Position numbers and translations under genes: made by a program. From NCBI GenBank assembly GCA_016872495.1, contig VGZT01000001.1, positions 124,001 to 188,000 of the forward strand: a stretch of DNA of 64,000 nucleotides, read 5' to 3'. Source of the stretch: SAR202 cluster bacterium (lineage in GTDB: Bacteria > Chloroflexota > Dehalococcoidia > Lucifugimonadales > Lucifugimonadaceae). Shown in pieces: positions 33,703 through 43,117 of the stretch; position 1 is the first letter of the stretch; each line of letters starts with the position of its first letter. The notes beneath the pieces were generated by a model. The model saw only the letters and a list, made by a program, of their open reading frames with translations, had not been told where the DNA came from and did no database searches.

Positions 33703-35114
33703 TGCGAACGTTCGACGTTGTAGTCGTCGGCACCGGGCCTGCTGGCCAGCGTGCCGCGATTCAGGCAGCCAAACTCGGCCGCAAGGTCCTTGCGATCGAG
33801 CGACGCCGCACGGTCGGGGGCGGGGCCGTGGCGACCGGCACGATCCCGAGCAAGACGCTGCGCGAGGCGGTAATGCATCTCACGGGGCTGCGTGAGCGCA
33901 GCATCTACGGCGTCAGCTACGCGGTCAAGCGCAACATCACCGTCGCCGACCTGACTTTCCGGCTCGACCACGTGATCCGCAATGAGGTCGCGGTGGTCGA
34001 GTCTCAGCTGATGCGCAACGGCGTCGAGCTGGCCTACGGGGTCGCATCTTTCAACGGCCCCCACCGCATGCGGATTGGCACCGGAACCGAACAGGATGAG
34101 ATCGAGGCCGGCCTCGTCGTACTCGCCCCTGGTAGCGAACCGGCGTTGTCGCCGAAGTTCCCGGTCGATGGCAAGAACATCCTCGACACCGAGTGCCTGT
34201 TCGGAATCCGTTGTATTCCGAAACGCCTGACCGTAGTCGGCGGTGGCGTGATCGGGGTCGAGTACGCCAACATCTTCGCCGCCCTTGGCGTGAAGGTAAC
34301 CCTCGTCGAGCGTCTCGACCGCATTCTCGGGTTCGTCGATCGCGAGGTCGTCGATGCCCTCGTCTATCACATGCGCGATCAGGGCGTCGTCTTCCGGCTC
34401 GGTGAGGAAGTCGAAAGCTGCGTACTCGATGGGGAAACCGTGGTCGCCACGACGGCCAGCCGAAAGACGATCACCGGCGACTGCCTGCTCTACACCGTGG
34501 GCAGGCAGGGCGCCACGGCGGACCTGAACCTCGAAAGCGTCGGGCTGACCGCCGACGCGCGCGGGAGGATCCCGGTGGACGCCCACTATCAGACGGCCGT
34601 CCCATGGGTCTACGCAGCCGGCGACGTGATCGGCTTTCCGGCGCTTGCCGCGACATCGCTTGAGCAGGGGAGGGCTGCCGTCCGGCACGGGCTGGGAGTC
34701 GCCACGAACGGGGTCAACCGGGTGTTCCCGCTGGGGATCTACACGGTTCCTGAAATCTCCATGGTGGGCAGGACCGAGGAAGAGTTAACGCACGATGGGG
34801 TGCCCTACGAGACAGGCACCGCCCGCTACGGGGAGACCGCGCGCGGCCAGATCCTCGGTGATAACACCGGGCGGCTGAAGATCCTGGTGCACGCGCAGGA
34901 CCGCGCGCTGCTGGGCGTCCACATCATCGGTGAGGGCGCCACCGAACTCGTACATATTGGCCAGATGGTGATGGGTCTGGGCGGGAAGCTGGACTTCCTG
35001 GTCGATAGTGTCTTCAACTATCCCACCCTGGCCGAGTGCTACAAGATCGCCGCGCTCGATGCTTTCAACCGCCTGAGTGTCCGCGCCTGCACCAACGGGG
35101 TAAGGGCCGCCTGA
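33702..35114 (+). CDS. sthA: Soluble (Si-specific) NAD(P)+ transhydrogenase
   Basis: FAD enzyme that moves reducing equivalents between NADPH and NAD. 470 residues of the dihydrolipoamide-dehydrogenase fold: VVVGTGPAGQRAAIQAAKLG at the FAD site, then TVGGGAVATGTIPSKTLREA, where the redox CxxxxC pair of true dehydrogenases is missing, as expected for SthA. Second nucleotide motif VVGGGVIGVEYANIF, FAD-binding YAAGDVIGFPALA and the dimer-interface C-terminus with HIIGEGATELVHIGQ. Together with NAD kinase at 11283 it speaks to NADP balance. Confidence 0.9.
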   Translation: MRTFDVVVVGTGPAGQRAAIQAAKLGRKVLAIERRRTVGGGAVATGTIPSKTLREAVMHLTGLRERSIYGVSYAVKRNITVADLTFRLDHVIRNEVAVVESQLMRNGVELAYGVASFNGPHRMRIGTGTEQDEIEAGLVVLAPGSEPALSPKFPVDGKNILDTECLFGIRCIPKRLTVVGGGVIGVEYANIFAALGVKVTLVERLDRILGFVDREVVDALVYHMRDQGVVFRLGEEVESCVLDGETVVATTASRKTITGDCLLYTVGRQGATADLNLESVGLTADARGRIPVDAHYQTAVPWVYAAGDVIGFPALAATSLEQGRAAVRHGLGVATNGVNRVFPLGIYTVPEISMVGRTEEELTHDGVPYETGTARYGETARGQILGDNTGRLKILVHAQDRALLGVHIIGEGATELVHIGQMVMGLGGKLDFLVDSVFNYPTLAECYKIAALDAFNRLSVRACTNGVRAA

Positions 35115-35193
35115 CGGAAGCTCGAAGGCGATCGATTCCCACTTCACGGATCCAAGGTTGCGCAGATAGACTAGGGACGCCGGAAAGCTGCGA

Positions 35194-35270
35194 GCGGCGG
35201 TAGCTCAGCCTGGTAGAGCGCCGTCCTTCCAAGTCGGAGGTCGCGGGTTCGAGTCCCGTCCGCCGCTCCA
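35194..35270 (+). tRNA. tRNA-Gly (anticodon TCC), CCA encoded
   Basis: Full cloverleaf: acceptor GCGGCGG (35194-35200) with CCGCCGC (35260-35266), D arm GCTC/GAGC, anticodon loop CTTCCAA with TCC at 35228-35230, T arm with TTCGAGT, discriminator T and encoded CCA at 35268-35270. The anticodon stem CCGTC/GTCGG contains one T-T mismatch at the fourth pair. It would read GGA and GGG codons. Confidence 0.95.
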
Positions 35271-35366
35271 CTCACAGGCGCCCCCTGAGTCACATCGCCA
35301 CTTCACCTGGTAGCACCTTCGGCTATCATGCGCCGGCTGTCGACACCACCTCGAGCGGAACGAGCG

Positions 35367-36776
35367 ATGGACAAACCCCTGCACTTCAAGACGATCACCG
35401 AAGTAGCCTCGCTGATCAAGGCGAAGAAGCTCTCCCCGGTGGAACTGACGAGTTCGCAACTGGCGCGCATCGCGAAGATCGATGGGCGGCTCAAGTCATA
35501 CGCCACCGTCACCTCCGAGCTAGCCATGGAGCAGGCCAGCCGCGCCGAGAAGGAGATCATGCGGGGACGCTACCGCGGACCGCTGCACGGCGTCCCGGTG
35601 GCCGTCAAGGACCTTTGTTACACGAAGGGTGTCCGGACCATGGGCGGCACAGCGGTGCTGATGGACCACATTCCGGACCACGATTCGACGGTAGTCGATC
35701 GCCTGGCCGGAGCAGGGTCGATCCTGCTCGGCAAGCTGAACCTGACCGAAGGCGCCATGGGCGGGTACAACCCGAAGTTCAAGGTGCCGGAGAACCCGTG
35801 GCGCAAGAGCCACTGGGCCGGCGCGTCGTCGAGTGGCAGCGGCGCCGCTGCGGCTGCCGGGGTCGCCTATGCAACCCTGGGTTCTGACACCGGGGGCTCG
35901 ATCCGCAACCCTTCCTCGGTGTGTGGCCTCGTGGGAATCAAGCCGACCTGGGGACGCGTGAGCCGGTATGGCGTGCTCGCCCTTGCTGAATCTCTGGACC
36001 ACGTCGGACCAATGACGCGTAGTGTCGTCGACGCTGGCGTGATGCTCGAAGCGATCGCCGGATATGACCAAAACGACCCGACGACCCTTCCGCAGAGTGT
36101 GCCGTCCATGCTGCGCGGGATCGACCGGGGCGTGAAGGGGCTGCGCATCGGGTACGACCCGGGATTCACCTGGGTCGACAGCCCGGCCGACTACGCCTGG
36201 GCCATCGAAAAGGCGGTTGGCGTGATGAAGGGGCTGGGCGCCACGATCGTCCCGGTACAGATGCCGGGCCACCTGCGCGACTACCTGCCCGCATGGCAGA
36301 CGCTGTGCACGGCGGAGGCGCTCAATGCGCACCGGGCCCACTTCCCGGCCCGTGCGAAGGAGTACGGGCCATTCTTCCGGCAGTGGCTGGAGCGGGGCGC
36401 GGCAGTAACCGGCGCCGACTACGCCGCGGCCAACAACCTGCGCGACGCCTGCACCGGGGAGCTCCGGGTGATGATGCGCGAGATCGACGTGTTCGCCTGC
36501 CAATCGACCGGCAGATACGCCTATCCGGTGACTCCTGAACTGCTCTACGGTCCGATTCCGCTCGACCGGGATCCCTGGCATTCGCGTTACACGGCGCCGT
36601 TCAACTTCGCCGGCCTGCCAACGATTTCACTGCCGTGCGGCTTGTCGGACGGCGGACTTCCGCTATCGCTCCAGTTGGTCGGCAAGCACCTGGCGGAGCC
36701 ATTGCTGCTCAGGGCCGCCTGTGCCTACGAGCAGGCGACCGACTGGCACACGAAAAATCCGGAGGGCTGGGACTAG
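35367..36776 (+). CDS. Amidase (amidase-signature family), second copy type
   Basis: 469 residues from ATG 35367. Triad residues: K81 in VPVAVKDLCYTKGV, cis-serine within AGASSSGSGAAAA (154-156), nucleophile S178 in GSDTGGSIRNPS. The G-S-S loop is unusual (ASSSGSG in place of GGSSGGS). It belongs to the same family as the amidase at 25741 but differs throughout, so it is not a recent duplicate. It lies 96 bases after tRNA-Gly and converges on the NHL gene. Substrate unknown. Confidence 0.9.
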   Translation: MDKPLHFKTITEVASLIKAKKLSPVELTSSQLARIAKIDGRLKSYATVTSELAMEQASRAEKEIMRGRYRGPLHGVPVAVKDLCYTKGVRTMGGTAVLMDHIPDHDSTVVDRLAGAGSILLGKLNLTEGAMGGYNPKFKVPENPWRKSHWAGASSSGSGAAAAAGVAYATLGSDTGGSIRNPSSVCGLVGIKPTWGRVSRYGVLALAESLDHVGPMTRSVVDAGVMLEAIAGYDQNDPTTLPQSVPSMLRGIDRGVKGLRIGYDPGFTWVDSPADYAWAIEKAVGVMKGLGATIVPVQMPGHLRDYLPAWQTLCTAEALNAHRAHFPARAKEYGPFFRQWLERGAAVTGADYAAANNLRDACTGELRVMMREIDVFACQSTGRYAYPVTPELLYGPIPLDRDPWHSRYTAPFNFAGLPTISLPCGLSDGGLPLSLQLVGKHLAEPLLLRAACAYEQATDWHTKNPEGWD

Positions 36777-36791
36777 CCGGACTCGTATGCG

Positions 36792-37721
36792 TCAGGCACG
36801 CACGAACTTCTGGAGTCGGTTGAGCCCGCCGACCTCGGCTATGTAGATCGACTCATCCGGGTCGATCCAGACCCCGTGTGGGGAGCCGGCGAACTGGCCC
36901 GGTGCATTGCCTTTCTCGCCCCAGCGGCCGACCAGCTTGCCATCCAGGCTGCGGAGCTCGACTCCCGCCGCGCTCACGATGTGCATGACGCCGTGGCGAT
37001 CGATGAACGAGTCATTGGGTCCCCGGACGTCGGACCATTCCCTCAGGTACTTGCCGTCCATGTTGAAGACCTGGCAACGGTTATTTGTGCGGTCCATGAC
37101 GTACACGTTGCCGGCCGCATCCGTGTTGACGTCGTGCGGCAGGTTGAACTGGCCCGGGCCAGTGCCAGCTTTCCCGGTGACCGGCAGCTTCGCCCACTGC
37201 TGATAGAACACCGGGTCGCCTGAACCCCACGACTTGATGAGTTCACCCTTTGGAGAGTAGCGGTGGACCCGATTCTGGCCATACCCGTCCGAGACGATGA
37301 TGTCACCGTTGGCCGCCCGCTTCGCCCTGGTTGGCATGTTGAACGGGCTGCCGGCGGGGCCGGTCTTGCCCCTGGTACCCAGCGATAGCTGGACCCGGCC
37401 GCTGGTGGTGTGCATCGTCACGAGGTGGAATCCGGTGTCGGCGTGAAAGACTTCGTCGTCCTTGCTGACCCAGATCCCGTGCGGCGCCGAAAAGATCTCG
37501 CCCCAGTCGGAGACCCGCTTCCCGTCCTTGTCGAGGACGAGCACGGTGCCTCTGCCGGGCCCGATACTCGCAGCTTCACCGTTTACCGGACTGCGGACCG
37601 CGACGTAGGCGCGTCCTTTTGAATCGAGCGCCACATCGGCCGCGACGCCGTTGATCTTCTCCTTCGGCCAGCCCTTCGCGAGCTCATAGCGGTACGTTCC
37701 GACTCCGAATGTCGATGCCAT
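36792..37721 (-). CDS. NHL-repeat beta-propeller protein
   Basis: 309 residues built of repeated ~45-residue NHL blades, each with the pattern of a hydrophobic strand, then GNVYVMDRTNNRCQVF or a relative, and a final W-G strand: SDGYGQNRVHRYSP, ADTGFHLV, IAEVGGLNRLQKF. No signal peptide is evident, so it is probably cytoplasmic. Similar proteins are annotated as peptidylglycine lyase-like or SMP-30-like, but the lyase metal residues cannot be confirmed by eye. Upstream on the same strand is an amidohydrolase, 110 bp away. Confidence 0.8.
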   Translation of the reverse strand: MASTFGVGTYRYELAKGWPKEKINGVAADVALDSKGRAYVAVRSPVNGEAASIGPGRGTVLVLDKDGKRVSDWGEIFSAPHGIWVSKDDEVFHADTGFHLVTMHTTSGRVQLSLGTRGKTGPAGSPFNMPTRAKRAANGDIIVSDGYGQNRVHRYSPKGELIKSWGSGDPVFYQQWAKLPVTGKAGTGPGQFNLPHDVNTDAAGNVYVMDRTNNRCQVFNMDGKYLREWSDVRGPNDSFIDRHGVMHIVSAAGVELRSLDGKLVGRWGEKGNAPGQFAGSPHGVWIDPDESIYIAEVGGLNRLQKFVRA

Positions 37722-37831
37722 TGAGCCTGACCCTTCCCGAGTTCAAGTTCGTCCGTGGCCTTGCGAGCACCACAGGATACCTGCAATGCCGTCGCCTGAA
37801 CGCTGACCCGCGCGCCGCCGGCCCCGCCGCC

Positions 37832-38731
37832 CTAGAGCCGGTAGATCCGCACCGCGTTGTCGTGGAACAGGCGTGAGCGCTCGCCAGCCGGAAACCGGGC
37901 GGTGATCGCGTCGTAGCACTCCCAGAGGTGCACATAAGAGCTTGCGAGGCTGTCCACCGGGAAGTTGCTGGCGAACATGCTGCGTCCGACGCCAAAAGTC
38001 TCGATCGTGTCCAGAACGAACGGCTTGATGTCGTCGGCCTTGAAGCTTCGCTGGAACATGCCGAGGCCGGAGATTTTCACATTGACATGGGGGACCGCCG
38101 CCAGCGCGCGCATGCCCTTCCGCCACTCCTCGATCCCGTCCCGGTCCCTGCGGATCGGCAACCCCGTGTGGTTGAGGATCATCGGGACTTCCGGGATCTC
38201 CTGCGCGAGCGCCGCAGCCTCCGCCAGCTGCCAGGGCCAGACCTGCATGTCGAACGACATTCCGAACCTGGCGAGCAGGCGATACCCGGCCCGCCACTTG
38301 CGGTCGCCCATCAGGTCGCCGCGTCCAATGAACCTGAGCTCCGGCCGATCCGCAGACCAGTTGAGGATCTGCCGGATGCCGCGCATCGTCGGGAAGGCCG
38401 CGTGCCGGGCGAGCACGCGCTCGACGTCCGGGGCCGAGAAATCGGCATAGCCGACAACCGCAGTTGGCAGCCCTTTCGAACCAGGCGAGTCATGGACTCC
38501 CTGCAGCCACTCGGTTTCCTTCGCCGGGTCCTGCGTGTGGTCGAACTCAGCCTGCAGGTGCACCGACTTGACGATGCCGGCGGGCAGGGCGTCTTTCAAG
38601 AAGTCCTTGACCAGGTAGGTCCTGCGGATCGAGCTGTAATCGCCCGCGAAGTGGTCAACCGGCTTTGCGAGCCACGGATAGTGGTGCTTTTCCAGGTCCC
38701 ACAGGTGGTGATGCGGATCGGCTATCTGCAC
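37832..38731 (-). CDS. Amidohydrolase family 2 (TIM-barrel metal-dependent hydrolase)
   Basis: 299 residues starting at GTG with GGGAGG six bases upstream. The N-terminal metal motif ADPHHHLWDL is the family-2 hallmark; further ligands are the histidine in LNHTGLPI (about residue 180) and the aspartate in FASNFPVDSL near the C-terminus. Relatives hydrolyse lactones such as 2-pyrone-4,6-dicarboxylate or L-fucono-lactone, so a sugar or aromatic lactone is a reasonable guess. Divergent from the P-loop-like gene at 38860. Confidence 0.85.
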   Translation of the reverse strand: MQIADPHHHLWDLEKHHYPWLAKPVDHFAGDYSSIRRTYLVKDFLKDALPAGIVKSVHLQAEFDHTQDPAKETEWLQGVHDSPGSKGLPTAVVGYADFSAPDVERVLARHAAFPTMRGIRQILNWSADRPELRFIGRGDLMGDRKWRAGYRLLARFGMSFDMQVWPWQLAEAAALAQEIPEVPMILNHTGLPIRRDRDGIEEWRKGMRALAAVPHVNVKISGLGMFQRSFKADDIKPFVLDTIETFGVGRSMFASNFPVDSLASSYVHLWECYDAITARFPAGERSRLFHDNAVRIYRL

Positions 38732-38761
38732 TGGCTGCCTCCCGATGACTTTGCGGGAAGT

Positions 38762-38818
38762 CTAATACCGGTGGGGCATGCGCGGCGTCCTGCGCCAGTG
38801 GGCTGCTTCCGATATGAT
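38762..38818. promoter_or_regulatory. Divergent promoter region between amidohydrolase and P-loop-like gene
   Basis: A minus-strand -10 candidate TATTAG (complement of 38762-38767) stands 31 bases before the amidohydrolase start, and a plus-strand -10 candidate TATGAT (38813-38818) stands 42 bases before the GTG at 38860. Neither has a strong -35. Confidence 0.35.
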
Positions 38819-38859
38819 CCCGCCCGAATGGGAGGCGAGCGTTTCACGGGAGGACACAC

Positions 38860-39540
38860 GTGCGCCTGGTAATTGCGGGATGCGAGTACGCCGGTACGAC
38901 TTCGATCGCGCACGCGATCGATGACTGGATGGCCGAAACAATGGGCGCGCGATTCTCGCTGATCCACGACCATTACAAGGTGCCGCACACTTCGGGCCAC
39001 CCGGACGACACCACGCCCGAGGAGAGGAAGCAGATCCTGGCGCTCAGTCCGAAATTGAAGGAGATGACGCAGCGTCACAGCCTCTACTACCACGTGCAGC
39101 CGGGGTCGTTTGATGGGCCGGACTGGCTTGCAATCGGCCTTCATATCGAAGACGCCGTCTACGGCCCGCTCTACTTCGGATACGGCGCCGACGGCAAGCC
39201 GCACGATCGCAAGGTGGTGGCGATGCAGGTCGAGAAGGCGATCATGCGCTTCGCACCCGATACGACGCTGGTGCATGTGAAGGCTTCGCCAGAAGTCATC
39301 GCCAGGCGCATGAAGGCAGAGCCTCACGAGCATGAACTTGTAAAGGCTGCGGACATCAAGAGGGTGCTTGGCCTCTTCGAAGAAGCCTGCGCACGCTCAA
39401 CCCTGCGTCACAAGATCTCGATCGACACCAGCAAGTCGACGCCCGCGCAGGCGGCGGCCGAGTTCGCACGCAAGGTCGAACCGTACCTGACCGATACCGA
39501 CCGGCTGCGTGTGCTGACGCGCCGGGCCTTGAACCGGTAG
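38860..39540 (+). CDS. P-loop-like kinase-fold protein lacking the Walker lysine
   Basis: 226 residues from GTG with GGGAGG seven bases upstream. The N-terminus reads LVIAGCEYAGTTSIAHAI, which has the shape of a Walker A strand-loop-helix, but the usual GK[ST] is G-T-T, so nucleotide binding would be abnormal. LVHVKASPEVIARRMKAEP at about 145-163 resembles the LID/arginine region of nucleoside and thymidylate kinases. No family name can be given with certainty; a degenerate kinase or a sulfotransferase-like protein are options. It converges on the LON-domain gene. Confidence 0.65.
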   Translation: MRLVIAGCEYAGTTSIAHAIDDWMAETMGARFSLIHDHYKVPHTSGHPDDTTPEERKQILALSPKLKEMTQRHSLYYHVQPGSFDGPDWLAIGLHIEDAVYGPLYFGYGADGKPHDRKVVAMQVEKAIMRFAPDTTLVHVKASPEVIARRMKAEPHEHELVKAADIKRVLGLFEEACARSTLRHKISIDTSKSTPAQAAAEFARKVEPYLTDTDRLRVLTRRALNR

Positions 39541-39546
39541 CGCCGC

Positions 39547-40197
39547 CTAGTTCAGGCCGAACGTCGTGGGACCGCGCCCGGGCCCGGAGCGCATGATCTT
39601 TTTCTCGATCGTTCGTGCCGAGCGTTCCAGCGCGCGTGTCATCAAGCGAAGCCGCGCGCTCAGCGGCTCCGCCTCGAGGACCGTCTGGCGGAGCTCTGGT
39701 GTCTGGTCGTAGAGCAGGGTGCCCGCGAGGTCGGACAGGGTCGCGGGGTCGCCGGGGAGGTCGATCTGCCCCCGGTACTCTCCCTGGGAGGCGAAGAGCA
39801 GTCTTACGTACTTCTGCGCAACTGGACGCAGCGCTTCCGCCGCCAACCCGGCCTCCGGGTCGTCTTCGTCGCGCAGCATGGCCACCTCTCCGACGAGGTA
39901 GGGCAGCGAGCGGTCCAGGGAGGAGATCCGGAAACGGCGCTCGCCGACCAGCGTCAGTGGAATCGCGCCGGCGGCGGGCGCACCCAGCTCGTCGATACGG
40001 CACTGTGTCCCGATAGAGTAAGGTTCGGCAGGGCCGCCAACCTCGAGCCCGCTCTTGATCAGCACGATGCCCATCGTGCGGTCCGACTCCAGGCAGTCCT
40101 TGAGGAGCTGTTTGTACCGCGGCTCAAAGATCCGCAACGGGAGCCGCCCGCCGGGGAATACGACGGTGTTGAGCGGGAAGAGCGGCAATCTGGGCAT
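39547..40197 (-). CDS. LON-substrate-binding-domain protein
   Basis: 216 residues from the ATG at 40197 (GGAGG nearby). The N-terminal LPLFPLNTVVFPGGRLPLRI, then FEPRYKQLLKDCL and GIVLIKSGLEVGG match the PUA-like N-terminal domain of Lon protease, present alone without ATPase or protease domains. Such stand-alone proteins (also called peptidase S16 lon-domain proteins) have no firm role; protein quality control is assumed. The gene is divergent from the M20 hydrolase with about 47 bp between starts, so their promoters must overlap. Confidence 0.88.
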   Translation of the reverse strand: MPRLPLFPLNTVVFPGGRLPLRIFEPRYKQLLKDCLESDRTMGIVLIKSGLEVGGPAEPYSIGTQCRIDELGAPAAGAIPLTLVGERRFRISSLDRSLPYLVGEVAMLRDEDDPEAGLAAEALRPVAQKYVRLLFASQGEYRGQIDLPGDPATLSDLAGTLLYDQTPELRQTVLEAEPLSARLRLMTRALERSARTIEKKIMRSGPGRGPTTFGLN

Positions 40198-40244
40198 CGT
40201 GGCCTCCCATGCTAGACTCCGCGCCTCAATTCGGGGAGGGGTTA

Positions 40245-41414
40245 TTGGCTCCGGACGCGCTTTCGGTTGATATCGCCAGGCTCGCACCAGGGGTGGTCGA
40301 GCTGCGACGGGACCTCCACCAGAACCCTGAGCTCGCCTTCAAGGAGACGCGTACTGCCGCGCTGATTGCCGAGCGGTTGGGCAAGGCCGGGTACCGCGTC
40401 GAGGCCGAAGTAGGCGGGACGGGTGTCGTCGCCACCCTGGAAGGCGTCTCCCCTGGCCCGACCCTCATGATCCGGGCCGATATCGACGCGCTTCCGGTGA
40501 CCGAACTGACGGGACTGCCGTTCGCATCAAAGAACGGAAACATGCACGCGTGCGGGCACGATGGCCATATCGCCATCGCAGTGGGCGCCGCCGAGATCCT
40601 GAGCAAATATCGAAATTCCCTGCGAGGCGCATTGAAGTTCGTGTTCCAGCCCGCTGAGGAGATCACGCAGGGGGCGCTCGCGATGCTTGGCGATCGCGCG
40701 CTCGCCGGGCTGACCCCGGACCGCGTGATAGGGCTTCACATCTGGAACCGACTGCCTGCGGGACACGTGCTGGTTAACCAGTCGACGGTCTTTGCCAGCG
40801 CCGACGCGATACGCATCACGGTCAAGGGGAGGGGCGGGCACGGCGCCATGCCGCACCTGGCGGTCGACCCCGTAGTAGCGGCCGCGCTCGTGGTAGCGAA
40901 CGCACAGACCGTCGTAAGCAGGGAAGTCCCACCCAATGAGATGGGCGTACTCACCTTCGGGCAGATACACGGAGGATCGGCACCGAACGTGATCGCGGAC
41001 CAGGTAACGATCGAGGGTACCGTCCGAGCCTACCGTCCGGAGGTCCGCAGCCTCATCCTCGCGGCAGCCAAACGGGTCGCGATCGAAACGGCACGCAGCG
41101 TTCGCGCTGAGGCCGTCTTCGAACGCCTCTACGGGTCGCCCCCGGTCGTAAACAACCCTGAGGTTGCAAGCTGGCTCGGGGCGGTGGCCCGGCAGATCGT
41201 CGGCGATGGGCGGGTCGGGGAGCATGATCCGGTGAGCGTGGGCGACGACATGGCCGAGTTTCTGAATCGCGCCCCCGGGTGCTACTTCATGCTCGGCGGG
41301 GGGCGACCGGGGGCCGAGAATCACCACAATGCTCGTTTCGATTTTGACGAGGCTTGCCTGCCCGTAGGCGTGGAAGTCTTCGTGAGGGCCGCCCTCGATT
41401 ACCTCGGAGCCTGA
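40245..41414 (+). CDS. M20-family amidohydrolase (N-acyl-amino-acid / IAA-amide hydrolase type)
   Basis: Zinc-dependent hydrolase removing an acyl group from an amino acid. ELRRDLHQNPELAF near the N-terminus, zinc motif MHACGHDGHIAIAVGAA, FQPAEEITQGA with the catalytic glutamate pair, and the dimerisation-domain stretch GRGGHGAMPHLAVDP. I prefer the TTG at 40245 because GGGGAGGGG precedes it by 5 bases, giving 389 residues; ATG 40209 would add 12. The stop is next to the DUF885 start, so the two hydrolases form an operon. Confidence 0.92.
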   Translation: MAPDALSVDIARLAPGVVELRRDLHQNPELAFKETRTAALIAERLGKAGYRVEAEVGGTGVVATLEGVSPGPTLMIRADIDALPVTELTGLPFASKNGNMHACGHDGHIAIAVGAAEILSKYRNSLRGALKFVFQPAEEITQGALAMLGDRALAGLTPDRVIGLHIWNRLPAGHVLVNQSTVFASADAIRITVKGRGGHGAMPHLAVDPVVAAALVVANAQTVVSREVPPNEMGVLTFGQIHGGSAPNVIADQVTIEGTVRAYRPEVRSLILAAAKRVAIETARSVRAEAVFERLYGSPPVVNNPEVASWLGAVARQIVGDGRVGEHDPVSVGDDMAEFLNRAPGCYFMLGGGRPGAENHHNARFDFDEACLPVGVEVFVRAALDYLGA

Positions 41415-43091
41415 ATGTCGAAGGTCTATGCGGTCGCGGATCGCTACGTAGAGGATTTCGCCCGGCTGCATCCGGTGGCCGCAACCCATGCCGGCATCGG
41501 CGGCTACGACGACAGGATGACCGACTTCTCGCCGGAGGGCGAGGAGGCCAGGAACGAGCTGGCGGTGCGGACGATGGCGGCGTTGCGGGCCGCGCCGATC
41601 GAATCGGAGCGCGATCGCATCGCCAGGGATTCGATGATCGACGAGTTGACGGTCCAGACCGACCACCACGCGGCGGGCGGCCATCAGCACGATCTGAACG
41701 TCATATGGTCGCCGTTCCAATCGATCCGCCTCGTATTTGACCTGATGCCACGGGCCACCGAGCGCGACTGGCGCGCCATCGCGACGCGCATGAACCTCGT
41801 CGAGTCTGCGCTGGCCGGGTACCTCGAGACGCTCAAGTCTGGCCTGGCCAGCGGCCGCACCGCGGCGCAGCGGCAGGCCCGCGAATGCGCGTCACAGGCC
41901 GCGATCTGGTCAGGCGGCAGGGAGGCGGTCTCGTACTTCCAGGGGATTTTGGACGAGTACCGCAGGTCCTCGGTCAGGTCGCGGTCCCTCGAGCTGGAGC
42001 TGGCGCGCGGCGTCAAGTCTGCGAATACGGCGTACGACGAGGCCGGACGATATCTGGCCCACGAGTACTTGCCGAGGGCGACCTCCCGGGACGCCGTCGG
42101 GCGCGACCGATATGCCCTCCGCGCCCGTGCTTTCTGTGGAATGGAGATCGATCTTGAGGACACCTATGAGTGGGGCTGGAACGAAGTCCGAAGAATAGGC
42201 CGGGAGATGGAGCAGACGGCTGGCCGGATCCTGCCCGGCAAGAGTCTCACCGAGGTGAAGGAGTTCCTGAACACCGATCCTGCACGCCTGGTGGACGGCG
42301 TGGACCGCTTCCGCGGCTGGATGCAGGAGCTGGTCGATCGCACGACTGCCGAACTGGATGGCGTGCATTTCGACATCCCTGACCGGGTCAAGAAGATCGA
42401 GGCCATGATCGCCCCGCCGGGCGGCGCGCTGGCGATGTACTACACCGGGCCGTCGGAGGATTTTTCACGTCCGGGCCGGATGTGGTGGCCGGTGGATGGA
42501 AAGACCAGGTTCCCGCTCTGGGAGGAGATCACCACCGTCTACCATGAGGGCGTTCCCGGCCACCACTTCCAGGTCGGCTACACCGTCCACCTGGCCGATC
42601 GCCTGTCCCGCTTTCAGCGGATGCTGGGCGGCACGTCGGGCCACAGCGAGGGCTGGGCCCTGTACTCGGAGCGTCTGATGGCCGAGCTCGGCTATCTCGA
42701 GAACCCGGACTACTACCTCGGCATGCTGGCTGCGCAGGCGCTGCGCAGCGTGAGGGTGGTCGTCGACATTGGCATGCACCTGGAGCTGGCGATCCCACGC
42801 GACTCCGACTTCCACCCCGGTGAGCGATGGACGCCCGAGCTCGGGTACCAGTTCGCGGTCGAGAAGAGCCACGCGCCACCCAGGTTCCTGCGCAGCGAGG
42901 TTGATCGGTATCTCGGGTGGCCGGGGCAGGCGATCAGTTACAAGGTCGGCGAGCGCGTCTGGATGGCGGCACGAGCCAGTGCGAGGAGCCGCCATGGCGC
43001 CAGCTTTGATCTCAAGCGGTTCCACACACGCGCGCTCGAACTCGGGCCAATGGGACTTGCGCAACTCGAGCGCGAGGTCAGCCGGATTTAG
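41415..43091 (+). CDS. DUF885 family putative metallopeptidase
   Basis: 558 residues. The zinc-site-like VYHEGVPGHHFQVGY (about residues 375-389) and GHSEGWALYSERLMAELGY (about 408-426) are the DUF885 signatures, with PGQAISYKVGERVW near the C-terminus. The HExxxHH arrangement plus the downstream glutamate suggests a metallopeptidase. No signal peptide, so a cytoplasmic peptide hydrolase is likely. It begins at the base after the M20 stop, so both would act on peptides or acyl amino acids brought into the cell. Confidence 0.88.
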   Translation: MSKVYAVADRYVEDFARLHPVAATHAGIGGYDDRMTDFSPEGEEARNELAVRTMAALRAAPIESERDRIARDSMIDELTVQTDHHAAGGHQHDLNVIWSPFQSIRLVFDLMPRATERDWRAIATRMNLVESALAGYLETLKSGLASGRTAAQRQARECASQAAIWSGGREAVSYFQGILDEYRRSSVRSRSLELELARGVKSANTAYDEAGRYLAHEYLPRATSRDAVGRDRYALRARAFCGMEIDLEDTYEWGWNEVRRIGREMEQTAGRILPGKSLTEVKEFLNTDPARLVDGVDRFRGWMQELVDRTTAELDGVHFDIPDRVKKIEAMIAPPGGALAMYYTGPSEDFSRPGRMWWPVDGKTRFPLWEEITTVYHEGVPGHHFQVGYTVHLADRLSRFQRMLGGTSGHSEGWALYSERLMAELGYLENPDYYLGMLAAQALRSVRVVVDIGMHLELAIPRDSDFHPGERWTPELGYQFAVEKSHAPPRFLRSEVDRYLGWPGQAISYKVGERVWMAARASARSRHGASFDLKRFHTRALELGPMGLAQLEREVSRI

Positions 43092-43117
43092 GCCGGGCCC
43101 TCAGCCAGGGCGCCGGG

